A stretch of 64,000 bases of DNA from Adenophora triphylla var. japonica (taxonomy: Eukaryota > Streptophyta > Magnoliopsida > Asterales > Campanulaceae). Positions 1 to 11,789 of the stretch are shown here, piece after piece; the stretch's first letter is position 1; every line of letters begins with the position of its first letter. The notes beneath the pieces are model-generated. The model was not told the origin of the DNA. It searched no databases and was given only the letters and a program-made list of their open reading frames with translations. The DNA lies in the NCBI GenBank assembly GCA_022495995.1, contig JAFEMH010000737.1:79501-143500 (forward strand). The letters are read 5' to 3'. Position numbers and translations under genes: made by a program.

Positions 1-103
1 ATCTGTTTAATAACGTGATTGACTAAAGCTTTAATCGAACCTGTTTGAGAACGAGATTGACTAAGGCTTTAGTTGAATCTGTTTGAGAACGAGATTGACT
101 AAT
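1..103. repeat. 38-bp tandem repeats, left part, interrupted by E1
   Basis: Units of about 38 bp built on TTTGAGAACGAGATTGACTAA and CTTTAGTTGAATCTG are repeated. The array resumes at 20565, immediately after E1, so E1 was inserted into it. The last five bases, 99-103 (CTAAT), are E1's left target-site duplication. The array probably belongs to the 3' region of the older minus-strand gypsy remnant E0, whose pol lies at 20690-22745; that link is inferred from adjacency. Confidence 0.8.
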
Positions 104-397
104 TGTAAGTGCTCCAATTTGAGCTTGTTAGAATTTTCGTTAGAAAATTAACGAAAGTTATAACATTTCTAACAATTCCTAACAATCCTAACTTTTCTAA
201 CAAAGTGAGGGTAAAATGGGCATTGTTATTTAAGGTTAAACCTCAAAAAGAATCTCAAAAAGTAAAACAAAAGGAATAAAACCACAAATAGAAATGGCCG
301 GGAACAACAAAGAACATTAATTTGAAATTTCAAAAAGATTATTCCTCTTGTCCAAAGCCTGAAGCTGCATTTAATGAACAGTGCACGCGACTGGATC

Positions 398-411
398 CAT
401 CCGCGCGGATG
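398..411. promoter_or_regulatory. GC-rich palindrome upstream of the E1 LTR TATA box
   Basis: CATCCGCGCGGATG is a perfect 14-bp palindrome 20 bp upstream of the TATA box. It is conserved in the 3' LTR (19129-19142). The 10-bp core TCCGCGCGGA is also in both E2 LTRs (39710-39719, 50763-50772) and upstream of the two antisense genes (11468-11477, 14876-14885). A binding site for a dimeric factor is an inference. Confidence 0.6.
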
Positions 412-425
412 TGTTTGTCATTTCA

Positions 426-449
426 GGAGGGCTATAAATTGAGCCCTCC
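426..449 (+). promoter_or_regulatory. E1 LTR core promoter: TATA box inside a 7-bp dyad
   Basis: CTATAAAT (432-439) is flanked by the inverted repeat GGAGGGC (426-432) and GCCCTCC (443-449), which puts TATAAATTGA in the loop. The same arrangement is in the 3' LTR at 19157-19180. In the E2 LTRs the TATA box is kept (minus strand, 50733-50740 and 39680-39687) but the dyad is lost. Transcription is expected to start about 30 bp downstream. Confidence 0.65.
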
Positions 450-1838
450 AGTCACAAAAATAAAGAGGAACAACACATTTTGCACCGAACCTCTGGCGAA
501 ATATAGAGAGAAAACAGTGAGAATTCACTTGAATTGTCACCATTTTCTCTCCAATCTTTCCCAATTCATACTCATCCACTCACTCTCATATTAAAGCCCT
601 AAACACTCATACATACAAGCAAAAATCTCAAGAACACAAAGAAGATTGGTAAACCCTCCTTCTCCTAACCCTAAATCTCATCCATGCATGCATTTGCAAA
701 CTACAAAATGTAGTTCTTTCATCTTCTTGTTCTAGATCTAAGAAGATCACCATGGAAGACCATCTCCATGGATGATCTTCTACAAAGATCAAAATTATTT
801 TCAAGTTCTCTTACTTTCTTGCAAAGAAAACTCATTTTCAAGACCCTAAAAACTATTTTCATACATCAAATATCATTTTCAAAGGGTAAAATCCCCCTCC
901 CCAAGCAAATGAAATGCTTAGTCCTAATGTACCCCAAGGATGGTTTGGTATAGTTGATTCACCACTAAAATGTCTAGTGATCACTAACCAAAACCTAGGG
1001 AAATGGGGACAAGCATGGATGCAAAACCCCCTTTAAAATCATATTTTCTCTCTTGGGAAGTTGCTGTCCAGTAACAATTTTCCCAGACCTCAGTCCATTG
1101 TCTTAATTTTTGGACAAAGATGAACTTGGAATTTGGTGTTGACTACAAAACACTTTTTGTAGCCAACATCCAGATCTTTCCAGACATATTTTTACTTTAT
1201 TTTTTGGGTGAGTAAAACTCCTCTTTTAAAATTTTCTTTCAGAGGCTAGTTCATCAGCTTCTGGGAATCCAGATCTCATATCTGAGGTTTCCATAAGGTT
1301 TTGACCCCTCAAATCTTCTCCAAAATGGAAAATTCCTTCGCACAAATCTTATTTAAGGTGTCTAGAACAACTTTCATTCTCTGAGTTTATCCAGATTATG
1401 AAGTTTTAAGACCCTTGAATTCATTTCAAAATCAAAGGTCCACTGCCTTTTTCATTCTGGCAGAAATGGCTCTCAACTTCAAAAGGTCTTTTGAGTACCA
1501 AATCTCAATCCAAAAATCTTTTCAAAATCATGGGATCAGTTTAAAGTCTTAAAAGATATCCCAATTTTTACTTTTCTGAGTTTCAAAGTATTTTTGGCCA
1601 AAACACACACACACACACACACACACACAAATGATTTTCAGCTTGGAAGACTCGTTTACGAGGCATTCAGTGCACACTAACGTCCTTCCCGGCGTGTAAC
1701 ATGACCTCCGAACCTAAATCTCTGATCTCGGGCTTTTTTCAAAGTTTTGGCCCTCAAAATTAAAATGGCGTGGCGACTCCGTTTCGTTGATTTTTTCAAA
1801 CAAAAATGGGAAAATTTTCGGATACACATTCATCACAG

Positions 1839-1856
1839 TGGCGACTCCGCTGGGGA
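1839..1856 (+). other. E1 primer-binding site
   Basis: TGGCGACTCCGCTGGGGA starts one base after the LTR end and begins with the TGG expected to pair with a tRNA CCA end. The same sequence lies next to the 5' LTR of E2 (minus strand, 49336-49355). I recall that Ogre elements use a tRNA-Arg primer; this assignment was not checked here. Confidence 0.85.
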
Positions 1857-3200
1857 CTAAGCTTTTTTTAAAAAAAAAAAATGATACTTGGTATATTGGT
1901 GGAAACCATTAAACTTCCCGTTATCGCCTCCTAACACGAGTCGGGGATAAATTGTGGTCTAACAATCCCACGTACCGGTATCACCATTTTAAAAAAAAAA
2001 GCTTTTGAGGGTCAAGCTTCCGTCCGGCTTCGGAAATCATTTTTGTGTGTGTGTTGATTTTTGTACGCTTTCATGTTGTTTTGGCCGCCTCGGAGAAAGT
2101 CAAAATTTTGACTGTCGGAATAATGTCCCTAACTGTCGGAATTTTCGTGCTTACGTGCTTATGTGCTCATTAAAAATTTCAAAAAAAAAAGGATTTTCAA
2201 AAAAAAGAAAATTTTCAAAAAAAAAATCATGCATCATATTTTTAAGACACATAAAAAAATCTCTATTTTACTCAGAAAAAGAATATAGGCGCTTGCACAC
2301 TACGCGCACGTGACCGTACACTGCACACTACGTCCCTAACCCGGGGAAATCCTTGTCGCGGTCCGTTTGGTCTTATTACGCCTCTCGGATGAGCACAGGA
2401 CTACCCAAACATCCCATGGAGCCTCGTGTCGACCATGCACTTGTCCGTGACACACTTTGTCCGAGACCCGGTTGGTTTTAGTCCGTCTGTGTCATGCCCT
2501 GTCCGTGTATAGACCTTTCCTTTCAAGCCTTTGTCGGCATACCGACTCAATATCTTTCGGGGACCCTAATCGGTCGAAGTTGCGGTTTTCCGCCGCGGAC
2601 TTTGACCAAGATATTGGCCAGGCGCCTTGACTTCGGCTCGGCGGCACAAATTATACACGACTCCCGGCATTGACCTTTGAGTCATCAAGGATTAATGAAT
2701 ATTCCATGCCTAATTACGGCTTAACTGACGACAAGTCAAGATCAATCGTGGACATTTATCAGTCCAAATCATGCCGACTTTTCGTCGAGCCCTCGGACAT
2801 GATCTTGACTTTTGACGTCAGCTTTGTCCGTAATTTACATCGAATGCTCGTTAAGACTCGATTACCCGCCAGACTTTTAGGATCGTTTTTCTTTCGGTCG
2901 GTGGGACCCGCTTGCCCTATAGGACCCTCGCCCGGGGCTGTCCACCCTGGGAGGTCGAAATACAGGTGGAATACGAGGGGCTTATGGACGTAGTGACGGG
3001 GCCCACTGATCCAGGATCCAGAGTAGTTTGCGAAAAAGAAGAGCAATCTTTTCCAACCGATTAGGTTAATAAAACATGTTTTAAGTAAACGTGAACAAAT
3101 AACTGCATGTTGCATGAGCCTAAAGCCCAAACACCTACCCTCCTTCAAATCCCGCCATCTGAACCCTCGTGTCTTTCCCCCCGCAGCTCCGCACAAAGCT
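1857..3200 (+). other. E1 untranslated leader
   Basis: About 1.3 kb lies between the primer-binding site and the first gag-like sequence, with no convincing reading frame. It has A-rich runs (about 1866-1880 and 2175-2230) followed by GC-rich sequence with CG dinucleotides. It is clearly homologous to the E2 leader (48000-49335, minus). Short open stretches at 2005-2313, 2670-2993 and 2759-3196 are chance frames. Confidence 0.75.
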
Positions 3201-4636
3201 TGGTTTCGGGCACCGGGTCACCGTTTGATCAGTTGGGAAGAGTCAAGCGCGTCATCAGCTTCGCCGTTTGTTCCGACTCCGGTTTCGTAATGTCTCGCAT
3301 CGGCCGGTAATGATGGGAATAACGTTGCTCCGTCCTCCAAAATCCCTCGCATGCACTCAAGATTGGATCCAGGTTGGTAGAAACGAGATGAGACTTCGAC
3401 ATGAGGCTCAAATTGATGACCTACTGGGGGTAGTCGCCAGTCATGGTTTGACTATCGCCTCAATTCCGATGGCACTTTTACCGCAAAGAAGGAAGAGGGT
3501 TCTCCCATCTTCTTAATAGTCCCTGGGATACATCAAGATGCTACCCCAAGATTCCTATGTTTCCACCGCCGGACTCCCGCCCGCCGACTTACAGGCAACC
3601 GGCCCCCAAACAGCTAGCCGGGGACGAAAGAGTTCGGTATACCGTCAGTTGTCCCCTCTCAAAGTGATGATCCCACAAATATCGGCTGAGTGATGAAAAT
3701 CGTGAACAGCTTGAAGAAATATGGTCACCATCAAAGCCCTGGAAGAACGCTGCACGTACAAACGGAGAGCGGCACAGGATTGAAGAGGCCACACGCCACT
3801 TCGGGACCTTAACAATATCCCAACCGACCGGGGCTACCTCGAAGGACAAACATGTGCCCGTTCCCCGGACCTCAATATCTCTCATTATCCGCGGAGTCCA
3901 ATCACTCGCTACTGATGAGCCCAAGAAGATATCCCCCGGACCAGCTCCACCTAAAGTCATTCCAAGACCGCCAACCCGAGGTCCCAAATCCGCCACCACT
4001 GCCCGTAGAACACATTTGGTGGGATATTTGTGATCGTCCCGATTGCCTTGAAAGGGATTATCAGATCGGATACACGAGGACCGCCCTCCTAAGAAAAAGA
4101 AAATTTCCTCCCAAAGCAAAAATTGAAGGAGAGATTCGAGGCCGGGTGATAACGGTGGGAACGCTCGGGGAGCCATCTGGGGGATTTGATTATTATGTAC
4201 TCTACTCCGGCCGCCTTCCCCAAAGCAAACAGGGGTAAAAGAACGTAAAAGCCTTGCCAACGACAGTGAGACTTTCGGACGCCTGAATCTGTGGACCCGG
4301 GTAACTGCGCGATCGAAATCTATCCCCGCGGAACGGCCAGAATTCAGTTTGACCAGCTCCCGAATGCGCACACCGACAAAGAAAGACCAACGCCGAGTTT
4401 GGCGCTCCCACTCAATCAACATGTTGACCAGGAGATGGCAACCGCCACAAAAGGCCTCGGTATAACCTGTGGGCTTCGGCAAAGGCTCTACTCTCGCAAG
4501 AAAAAGGCACGAAACGACCGGTTTAATGACTCGCTATCCCGAGACAAGGACCAAATTTATGATCCTCACCTATATGGGAGTATGATCACCTTCGCGATGA
4601 AGATTTGCCAAGAGATGTCTCCCAACACAATGAAGC
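3200..4636 (+). pseudogene. gag: E1 gag, heavily frameshifted
   Basis: Gag forms the virus-like particle in the cytoplasm. The N-terminal part (about 3215-3515) aligns by eye with the better preserved gag start of E2 (minus, from about 47990). Both read through a shared segment around CCGTTTGATCAG, then a CLAS-like stretch and SDGTFT-like residues before acidic sequence. Downstream frames break every 100-300 bases. No zinc knuckle was recognised. An open frame on the opposite strand (3589-4482, 297 codons) is a shadow with no recognisable domain. Assignment rests on position between leader and protease and on similarity to E2. Confidence 0.6.
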
Positions 4637-5060
4637 TTTGTACATCACTATTCGGCTCAACACCATATCACTCCCTGGGGTATTAGTGGACAATGGATCA
4701 TCGGTAAACGTCCTTCCTCAAAGATGATGAGGGCCCTCCGCATAAATGAAAGGCGCATGATCCCATCTACCCGGACCGGTCAAGGCCTACGACGGTTCGT
4801 CTCGTCCCATTCTCGGGACGGTGACTCGGGAACTCTCGGTACGAAACCCAAATGGTGCCCGCAAAGTTCCATGTAATGGATATCCTCCGAGTTCACAGCC
4901 CGCGTAGGCGCCCTTGGTTGCATCACATGAAAGCCATAGCCTCCACTCTCCACCAATGCGTCAAATTCATCAACCGGCAGGGAGACCTTGAAGTCATAAG
5001 GGGTGACAGCTTTCCTCATAGGAACGAAGCCGAAACAATAGCCAAGAATGCCCACAGCCA
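4637..5060 (+). pseudogene. E1 aspartic protease domain
   Basis: The active-site motif VDNGSS is encoded at 4686-4703, preceded by a hydrophobic strand, followed by NVLP, and after frameshifts by the RPWLHHMKA and STLHQCVKF motifs seen at the end of gypsy protease domains. A retropepsin of this type matures the Gag-Pol polyprotein inside the particle. The domain is split across all three frames by single-base indels and contains a stop, so it is inactive as it stands. Confidence 0.75.
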
Positions 5061-8002
5061 AACACCGGGCTACACCCTTCAAGAGGCAAGTCTCGCCAAA
5101 GCATCCTTTGGAATCCATGCCAACTATGTCAACACACTCAAGCGAGCCGACTCCGAAGAAGTTCGATTCATCAAATTTAATTGTTATTTCCAACACTCGA
5201 GGCGTACCGGAAGGAAACGCCGAACACCGCCATGATACAGGCACACAAGTCTCCTGGGTCCTCAATCACAGATTTGTCGCATTCTACAAACCCATTCTTT
5301 GGCCTCGCTGTGCGAGGAGATTTTCATGATAAAAGTCGACAAATACCGACGCAGACTTGGCTCGAATCTATGAACGTCGTGTGGGACGTCCTCCTTGCCG
5401 AACTACCTCGCCAAGCCTTTCCGCTCGAGTATGGGACATGAGATTTTTCTAGCAAGACACCGAGACGCAATACGTCCCTACATCCGGATTGAGCGGTCGA
5501 TTGTGACGAAACGGAAATCCCCAGATTGAGGAAGATCCCTACATCCACATGCTCGCCTTTCGACGCCAAACACAATTGATTCTCGGTTCAGACAAAGAGA
5601 TGATAGCAATGCTTGAAGAGGGAGCACAGAGGCCATGCCTTCCCAAGTTGTGAAGCCACCGACACCGATGCGCTAAAGAATTGGGAAACTCTCTCGTGCC
5701 CGTCCACGACCAAAGAGGAAATGATCACCAAGCTTGGATTGGTCCCCCGTCCTTTCGTGTCAACCTTTGTGAAGTCCTCCGAGTTTCTCATTGTTGAGTT
5801 CGAGTCTCTCGAGTCGTCCAATGGCCTTACGCCTGAAGACTACGAGTCCGTAGCGAACGTTGTATTCCCTTTCGTCTTCAATGAAATGATGAACCTTTCG
5901 AGTATCCCTTAATTGCCACTTTAACTAATGATGAATTAACTAATAATCTAAAAACAGCTTAATAACGATTCACTAGATGAAGAGGCAGTACACATTAAAT
6001 GAACAATATATCAAAGAAATCTTTAAGCAGTTGTCCAAAGAGGAAAATCGAGCCCTAAGCCGCCAAGAGATTTTGACGAGTGTGAATCTGGGAACTGCGG
6101 AAGAGCCTAAAGAGACGCAGATTGGTAGTTTCTTCGAAGGGACCGAAAGGGATGCCCTAATTGAGCCGCTAAAAGAATTCGTGGATGTGTTCGCATGGCC
6201 CTATAAAGATATGCCAGCCTCGATCCTTCCATAGTTGAGCACCGAATACCGCTCGACCTTAAGTCAAGCCGCAGTGCGAAGCTAAGAAGAATTAAGCCCG
6301 AATGGTCCCTACAAGTGAAAGAGGAGATAGAAAAGATGCTCGTATGTGGTTCATCGTGGTCATTGAATACCCTACATGGCTTTCCAACATAGTAACAAGA
6401 ACCAAGGCCAACGGAAAGATCCGGTCCGCGTAGACTTCGTAGACTTGAACAAAGCCACCCAAAAGACGATTTCCCCTGCCAAACATCGACATTTTGGTAG
6501 ATTCTACGGCCAACCATGAAGTCAAATCCTTCGTCGACGGTTTTGCCGGCTACAACCAAATCAAAATGGCGTAAGAAGATCAAGCCAAAACAGCCTTCAC
6601 AACCCCTTGGGGCACCTATCTGCTACACGGTCATGCCGTTCGGACTAAAGAATGCCGGGGCTACGTACCAAAGGGCAGCCACACTCTGCTCCATGACATG
6701 ATCCACAAAGAAATTGAGGCTCTATGTGGACGACATGATAATACATTCCAGAGGATCGATGGCCAAGCACTTCTGTTGATTTGAGAAAATTCTTCGGCCG
6801 CCTCCGAGACCACGCATGAGACTCAATCCAGCCAAGTGCACCTTCGGTGTAAGACGAGGTAAGGTGCTAGGATATATGGTGACAGAACGGGGAATCGAAG
6901 TAGATCCCCGTAAAATCAAGGCGATAGTTGAAATGAAGCCGCCCGAACACCGACGTAAGTGAAATCCTTTATGGGAAGATCGCAATACATAAGCCGCTTT
7001 GTAAATCACCGACCTCGATCCGCGAGCCGATCTTCAAGTTGATGAAGAAAATGCCTACACGTAATGGACCCCGTAATGTCGCCTTGCCTTTGAACGCATC
7101 AAGGCATACCTTGTGAATCCCCCGATTCTCTCGCCCACCACATCGGCAAAAGCCACTCTTGCTATATCTAACTCACACGGATACAAAGAATTGGGGCTAT
7201 GCTAGCTCAAGAGAAGAAAGATTCCAAGGTCGAAATGCCATCTATTTCGTGAAGCGTAAAGCTCCAAGGAAGCGAACTCAATTACTCTCGCTTGCGAGAA
7301 GACTTGCGCAGTTTGGTCCGGGTAGTGGGAAAGTTGAAACACTACATGCGCCTCACCCGATACATCTTGTCTCAAGGATAGACCCCATCAAATATCTCGT
7401 TCGACAAGCCTTCCATCTCCATGAGGTTGGCAAAATGGTGGTTCTTTTTGGCCGAATATGACATCACTTATGTTTCAAGGAAATCTGTAAAAGGACGCAT
7501 AATGGCGTAACATTTGGCCGATTTCCCAAGTGATGAGTCCCGAGGACTCGAACCCCAATTTCCCGATGATGGAATCTTCGCTCTAGAAGGAGAAAATCGC
7601 TGGCAACTCTTCTTCGACGGGCATCAAACAAAAGGGGGAACGGAATAGGAATGCTTCGGTCGATCCTACCGACGAACACACCCCATGCCAGCAAGGCCGA
7701 ACTTCGAAGTCACCAACAACGCCGCCGAATATGAAGCTTGCATAGCCGGGTTGGAAGCCGCCTTGAAAGAAATATCAAGGAATTGGAGGTGTATGGTGAC
7801 TCGCCTCATCATCAATCGTGTCTCTAACAAATGGAAGACCGTGGATCCGGGTTTGCGTAAGTATCATGCTTACATGGAAGAACTAGTGGCTCAATTCAAA
7901 GAAATCAGCTTTCATTACCTCGCCAAGAGACCGAAACAGTTCGCAGATGCTCTGGCTACACTAGCCTCTCTTGTCGAAATACCTGAAGGAAAGTCTCGTT
8001 AA
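5061..8002 (+). pseudogene. pol: E1 reverse transcriptase and RNase H domains
   Basis: After a variable linker (5060-5900), reverse transcriptase motifs appear in shifting frames. These are an EIEKML helix near 6326, FVDLNKAT near 6440, the segment CYTVMPFGLKNAGATYQRA near 6621-6680, and the catalytic YVDDM at 6723-6737. RNase H follows with an FFDG start (about 7600-7660) and a recognisable C-terminal half (7685-8002) containing NNAAEYEA, KWKTVDPGLRKYH and FADALATLAS. These domains copy the RNA into cDNA and remove the RNA strand. At least a dozen frameshifts or stops are present. Confidence 0.85.
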
Positions 8003-9300
8003 ACCATTCGTAGTCGGGAGAAGAGAAAACCCCGCCTATTGCTTCAAATTGAAGCGGAAGCCGAACTGATCAATGATCCCCGGTACACTCAGATTTACCA
8101 AGCACTGAAGGATGGCGAGGCCTCTTTCAAAATGAAGATGGGGAATATAAAGAAGGAATCAAAGCGAAAAGTCTCTCAGCCTGAAGCGGCTCGCCTCCCA
8201 TTATGTTCTTTTGGGAAACATGTTATACAAAAAGCGTTATCAAGGCCCCCTCCCGCGATGTATCGGCAAACAAGAGGCTACCGAACTCATGAAAGAAATA
8301 CATGGTGGTACTCGCGGCCCTCACATGAATGCTCGAGCTCGATGCAAATCATACCGAGAATGGGGTATTTTTGGATCTCCATGGAAGCCGACCGCATCCA
8401 GCTTGTCAAAAGCCGCGACAAATGTCGCCGATACTCAAATCTTAATCACTTGCCTCCTCACGAGTTATACCGCATGACAACCCCTTGGCCTTTCGTCACT
8501 TGGGGAATTGATGTCATAGGCAAAATCACGCCATCGTGCAGAACGGCCACGAATTCGTCCCCGGTAGCCGTGGGATTATTTCACCAAGTGGGTTGAAGCC
8601 AAGTCCTACAAAATCCTCAACTCAAAGAAAGTTGCCCTCTTCATCAAAGAGAACATCATGTGCAGATACGGGTTGCCACCGAAATCATTTCGTATAATGG
8701 ATCCCACTTCGAAGGGGAATGTGAAAACCGCCGCGTAATTCCGAATAACCCGTCACAAGTCATCTCCTTACAGCCCCAAACCAACGGAGCCGTCGAGCAA
8801 AGAAACAAGACTCGGGAAAATATCATCCGAAAAATGGCCGTCCAAGGCGTAGATTGGCCCGAGAAGTTACACCTCGGCACTCGGGGCTACGTAACATCGC
8901 CGAACGGCAATCGGGGAAACACCGTTTGCCCTCACATACGGAATGGAAGCCGTACTCCCAATCGAATTGAAATCCTCGCTCCGTATACCGCCGGAAAGCC
9001 GTATCAACGAGGTCGAATGGCTCCAGAGTCGCCATGACGAATTGGCCCTACTAGATGAACGCCGATCGAAGGCCATGGAACACATCCGAGCCTACCAAGG
9101 AAGAATGGCCGAGCCTTCGACAAGAAGGTAAAGCATCGGGAGATCCGAGAAGGTGATCTCGTTTTGAAAGAAAAGCCCCCACCCGTATCAACCCCTCGGC
9201 AAATGGGAGCCTCGTATGGGTCGGGCCGTATGTCGTCCGTAAGATCTTCTCCTGAGGAGCCATGCAACTTGCGCACTCGACGGAAATCCCTTTGTACACC
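8003..9300 (+). pseudogene. E1 integrase, frameshifted and with an altered active-site residue
   Basis: The zinc-binding region is visible around 8270-8420 (HGGTRGPHMNARA and a later CRRYSNL, where a second Cys is expected). The core begins with WPFVTWGIDVIGKI (about 8485-8530), whose Asp is the first catalytic residue. The second catalytic position reads SYNGSHFEG, with TAT (Tyr) at 8693-8695 where Asp is expected. The Glu motif NGAVEQRNK follows near 8790. C-terminal sequence extends to about 9300 (EWLQSRHDELALLDERR). Integrase would insert the cDNA into the host genome. The Tyr substitution alone should abolish catalysis, and frameshifts break the rest. Confidence 0.85.
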
Positions 9301-9734
9301 CAAATGAATGGTGACAAGCCGCGCATACTACGCGTAAAACAAAAAAAAGAAGAAGTCAAAAAAAAAGAGAGTGCTAAAAGAGTAATACCCAACTAGGTTG
9401 AAAACCCAAAAAGGGCGGCCTAGGTAAAAACATGTGGTTGCACCAAAAAAAAAAAAAAAAAAAAAAAAAACAAAAAAACAACAAAAAAAAAACAACAAAA
9501 AAAAAAAAACAAAAAAAAAAACAACAAAAAAACAAAAAAAAAAATCAAAGTTGAACTACGAAGACCCGAGCTCCTCAAAATGAGGGGAACGTAGGGCAAA
9601 TGGAAACGGTTCGGTCTAAAACACAAATAAAAGCCATACTTTGGCATCAATACAATTGATCGTACCATGAAAGCGTCTTGAAAACTCTAAAGCAATTCAA
9701 ATATTCATTACAAATTAAAAGCTCTTTGATGAGT
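9301..9734. other. A-rich spacer after pol
   Basis: This stretch holds a long A/C-poor tract of runs of A broken by single C or CAAC (about 9446-9545), and no gene. It separates the sense pol region from the antisense genes that converge on it. On the minus strand it is a T-rich tract just past the end of antisense gene A and could act in 3' end formation of that transcript; this is speculative. Confidence 0.6.
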
Positions 9735-11341
9735 CTAAGCCCGATTCATTCCTACAACCGGCAACCTCGCTAAAAGAAAACTAAGATACATAATCAAATT
9801 AATGTGTCTCGCCATGACAAGAAAGGGATACTCGGAAACCTCGTAGTCACTCCAAGCCACTCGCATCGGCCTCTCCCCTCTTCTTCCCCTTCGAGTCTTC
9901 TTTTTCCGAACCGGAAAGATGTCGCGTGTTCCTCCTACCAAGCTCTGGTATAGGAACAGGATCTATCAAACCAGCCTCCGTCGTGGCCTTAGTAGCCCTA
10001 GCGTCATCTCTCATCTCCCGTAGCCTAGCCGGTAGCATAGGAGCCCTCCTCTCCCGTCTCTTGACGTAAGCCTCATAATCGGCCACGCCGTCTCCGCTCC
10101 TATCATGAGGGTTGGCCCTCGCCTCGCCCTCCTCCTCTCAAAATGCCAGTCCTCCGCACCCACAATGGCCTCACGCCGTCTCAAAATAGCCACCCGAGTT
10201 TCTCCTGCATGCCTCTCATACCAATCCAGGTACCAAGTGGTCAAGAACACCGGTCTCTGACGCTCGAGAATAACCCGAGGAGGAAAGGCATCATACCTCC
10301 ATGCTCGGGAAAGAAATGGAAACACCGAGGGATCATCCATAGAAACAGGAGCCACCACCCCGGTGGCTATATCATCAAAGCCCTCCAAAGGAACCCGCTC
10401 CAAGCCAAATTGTCTCGTAACTAAAGCCGGAATATAGAAGCCGGACCGAGAAAGCCCCTAAGTATAACCACATGGGACCCGTCCCGAAGCACTCGCGAGT
10501 CTCCACCCGCCAACAAGGCACCGACCATCTCGATATCTTCTCGCCCGGCGACCCGCCATCCAACGCTCCCACGAGCCCCGATCATCAAAATCTACATCAA
10601 CACCTCTCCCGGCAAAAGTCCAAGGCTCGATCATATCGAGGTTTCCCGAAGAACCCCCAAACGCTCCATCGCCCACAGTGGTCAAGAGAAACGGCCGTCC
10701 CCGTGCATATACCGCCTTCCGGTAGCTAACTATCGAGAGCATGAAAAGTCTCCCGTAATCAAAGGAACGACATCTCTCGCCTGTGCGACAGTGAACGACA
10801 ACATCCAAGAAAGACCGATGGCAAATCCCAAAGGAATAGACCATGAACATGGTGCCAAACATACAAAGTGCAAAGGCATCCCAATAGGCATCATCCAAGC
10901 CTAGGCCCCTAAATCTGTCGGGAAGGCCGGAAATATCAAAATGATCGGGACCGCGGATCATACCTTGCGCTTCCTCCGGGGAAAGGTGAAGGAGGACGCA
11001 CACCGTCAACAAAAGAAGCCCCTCCGGCAAAGGAACCGCTATCTCTTCCACCTCCGACCTCCAAGCAAGGCCCGAAATTCTTCCACAGTCGGAACAATCT
11101 CGTTGAAGGAAAGGCAAAAGACATGCCTCCTAGTATCCCAAAATGAGGAAGAAGCCCTCAAAAGCTCATAATCCGGAATCAATTCCTTGAGAGACCATAA
11201 GCACTTCACCTTGTACCTTTCTTCAAAGAAGGACCTCCTCTCATGCATAATCTCCCGGGACCAATCCTTGAACTTGTTGAAGAATGACATTTGGGATTCT
11301 TGGGACAATTTTGATGGAGCTTTTCTAAAGTTTTCCATGGT
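9735..11341 (-). pseudogene. E1 antisense gene A: DUF7745-like protein, broken
   Basis: Read on the minus strand from an ATG near 11338, the product starts MENFRKAPSK and continues with an aromatic/basic region. It then has LKELIPDYELLRA, a tryptophan motif SFWDTRRHVF and VPTVEEFRALLG. This order resembles the N-terminus of plant DUF7745 proteins. A frameshift near 11040-11120 leads to a second block (10458-11100) with IAVPLPEGLLLLTVCVLLHL and ALCMFGTMFMVYS hydrophobic helices. Further frameshifted blocks extend to about 9735 (WYLDWYERHAGET, then a basic tail). Extra antisense ORFs between pol and the 3' LTR have been described in TAT/Ogre elements; their function is unknown. A GC palindrome shared with the LTR promoter lies about 130 bp upstream. 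Confidence 0.6.
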
Positions 11342-11466
11342 TTTTCTCTCTTTCTCCCGAAAATGGTCAAGTTTTGGACCGGAGGTTGAAGAGGATATTT
11401 GAATTTGAAATAAAATGAGACCAGATCTCGTAGCAAAATTAAAGGACAATGTCGATGCAAATTCCC

Positions 11467-11478
11467 ATCCGCGCGGAT
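11467..11478. promoter_or_regulatory. LTR-type palindrome upstream of antisense gene A
   Basis: ATCCGCGCGGAT is identical to the core of the E1 LTR palindrome. It lies 126 bp upstream (minus strand) of the putative start codon of antisense gene A. On that strand a T/A-rich stretch follows at about 50-75 bp, but no clear TATA box. A shared regulator is an inference. Confidence 0.5.
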
Positions 11479-11789
11479 AGGTTTGTTTTCCATCGTAAAA
11501 TCTCGCAATGTCCAAGCTGCTACACCAAAAGAGGAATATTCCGTCCCGGTTGCTCGAGACCTGTGCAAAAACCTCCCCAAACTAGTCCATATACCAAACA
11601 CCCTTGCAAAAAAAAAAAAAACAAACAAGGCTCATACAACACTGCATTCATACTGCATTGCATTCATAAAATAAAATTCTAAATTATTACATTCCAAAAA
11701 AAAAAGAGTGTGCATAAAAAAAAAACAAACAAACAAACATCAATAAAATCCTAAATTATTACATCCCAAAAAAAAAGAAAAAGAAAAAA
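11479..11789. other. spacer between the antisense genes
   Basis: About 310 bases of A-rich sequence contain poly-A runs and two copies of a TAAAATYCTAAATTATTACATYCCAA-like segment (about 11670 and 11745). I see no gene. It would hold the promoter of antisense gene A and the transcript end of antisense gene B. Confidence 0.5.

Larger units (their letters stand above)
104..1837 (+). repeat. E1 5' LTR
   Basis: It runs from TGTAAGTGC to TCATCACA and is matched almost base for base by 18833-20564. A TATA box (CTATAAAT, 432-439) lies in a dyad. The 14-bp palindrome CATCCGCGCGGATG (398-411) lies just upstream. A (CA)n tract is at about 1606-1629. Near the right end, 1771-1781 (TGGCGACTCCG) duplicates the first 11 bases of the primer-binding site. 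Two open stretches, 322-594 and 768-953, recur in the other LTR and are not genes. Confidence 0.95.

Noticed and set aside
322..953. Two small plus-strand frames repeated at 19023-19684
   Set aside because: They lie in both LTR copies, overlap the promoter region and have no recognisable domain.
2759..3196. 145-codon minus-strand frame in the E1 leader, with a similar frame at 48036-48404
   Set aside because: The similarity reflects homologous leaders of E1 and E2; the frames differ in length and ends and carry no domain.
3589..4482. 297-codon minus-strand open frame opposite E1 gag
   Set aside because: It overlaps the decayed sense gag and shows no domain or codon pattern; GC-rich antisense shadow.
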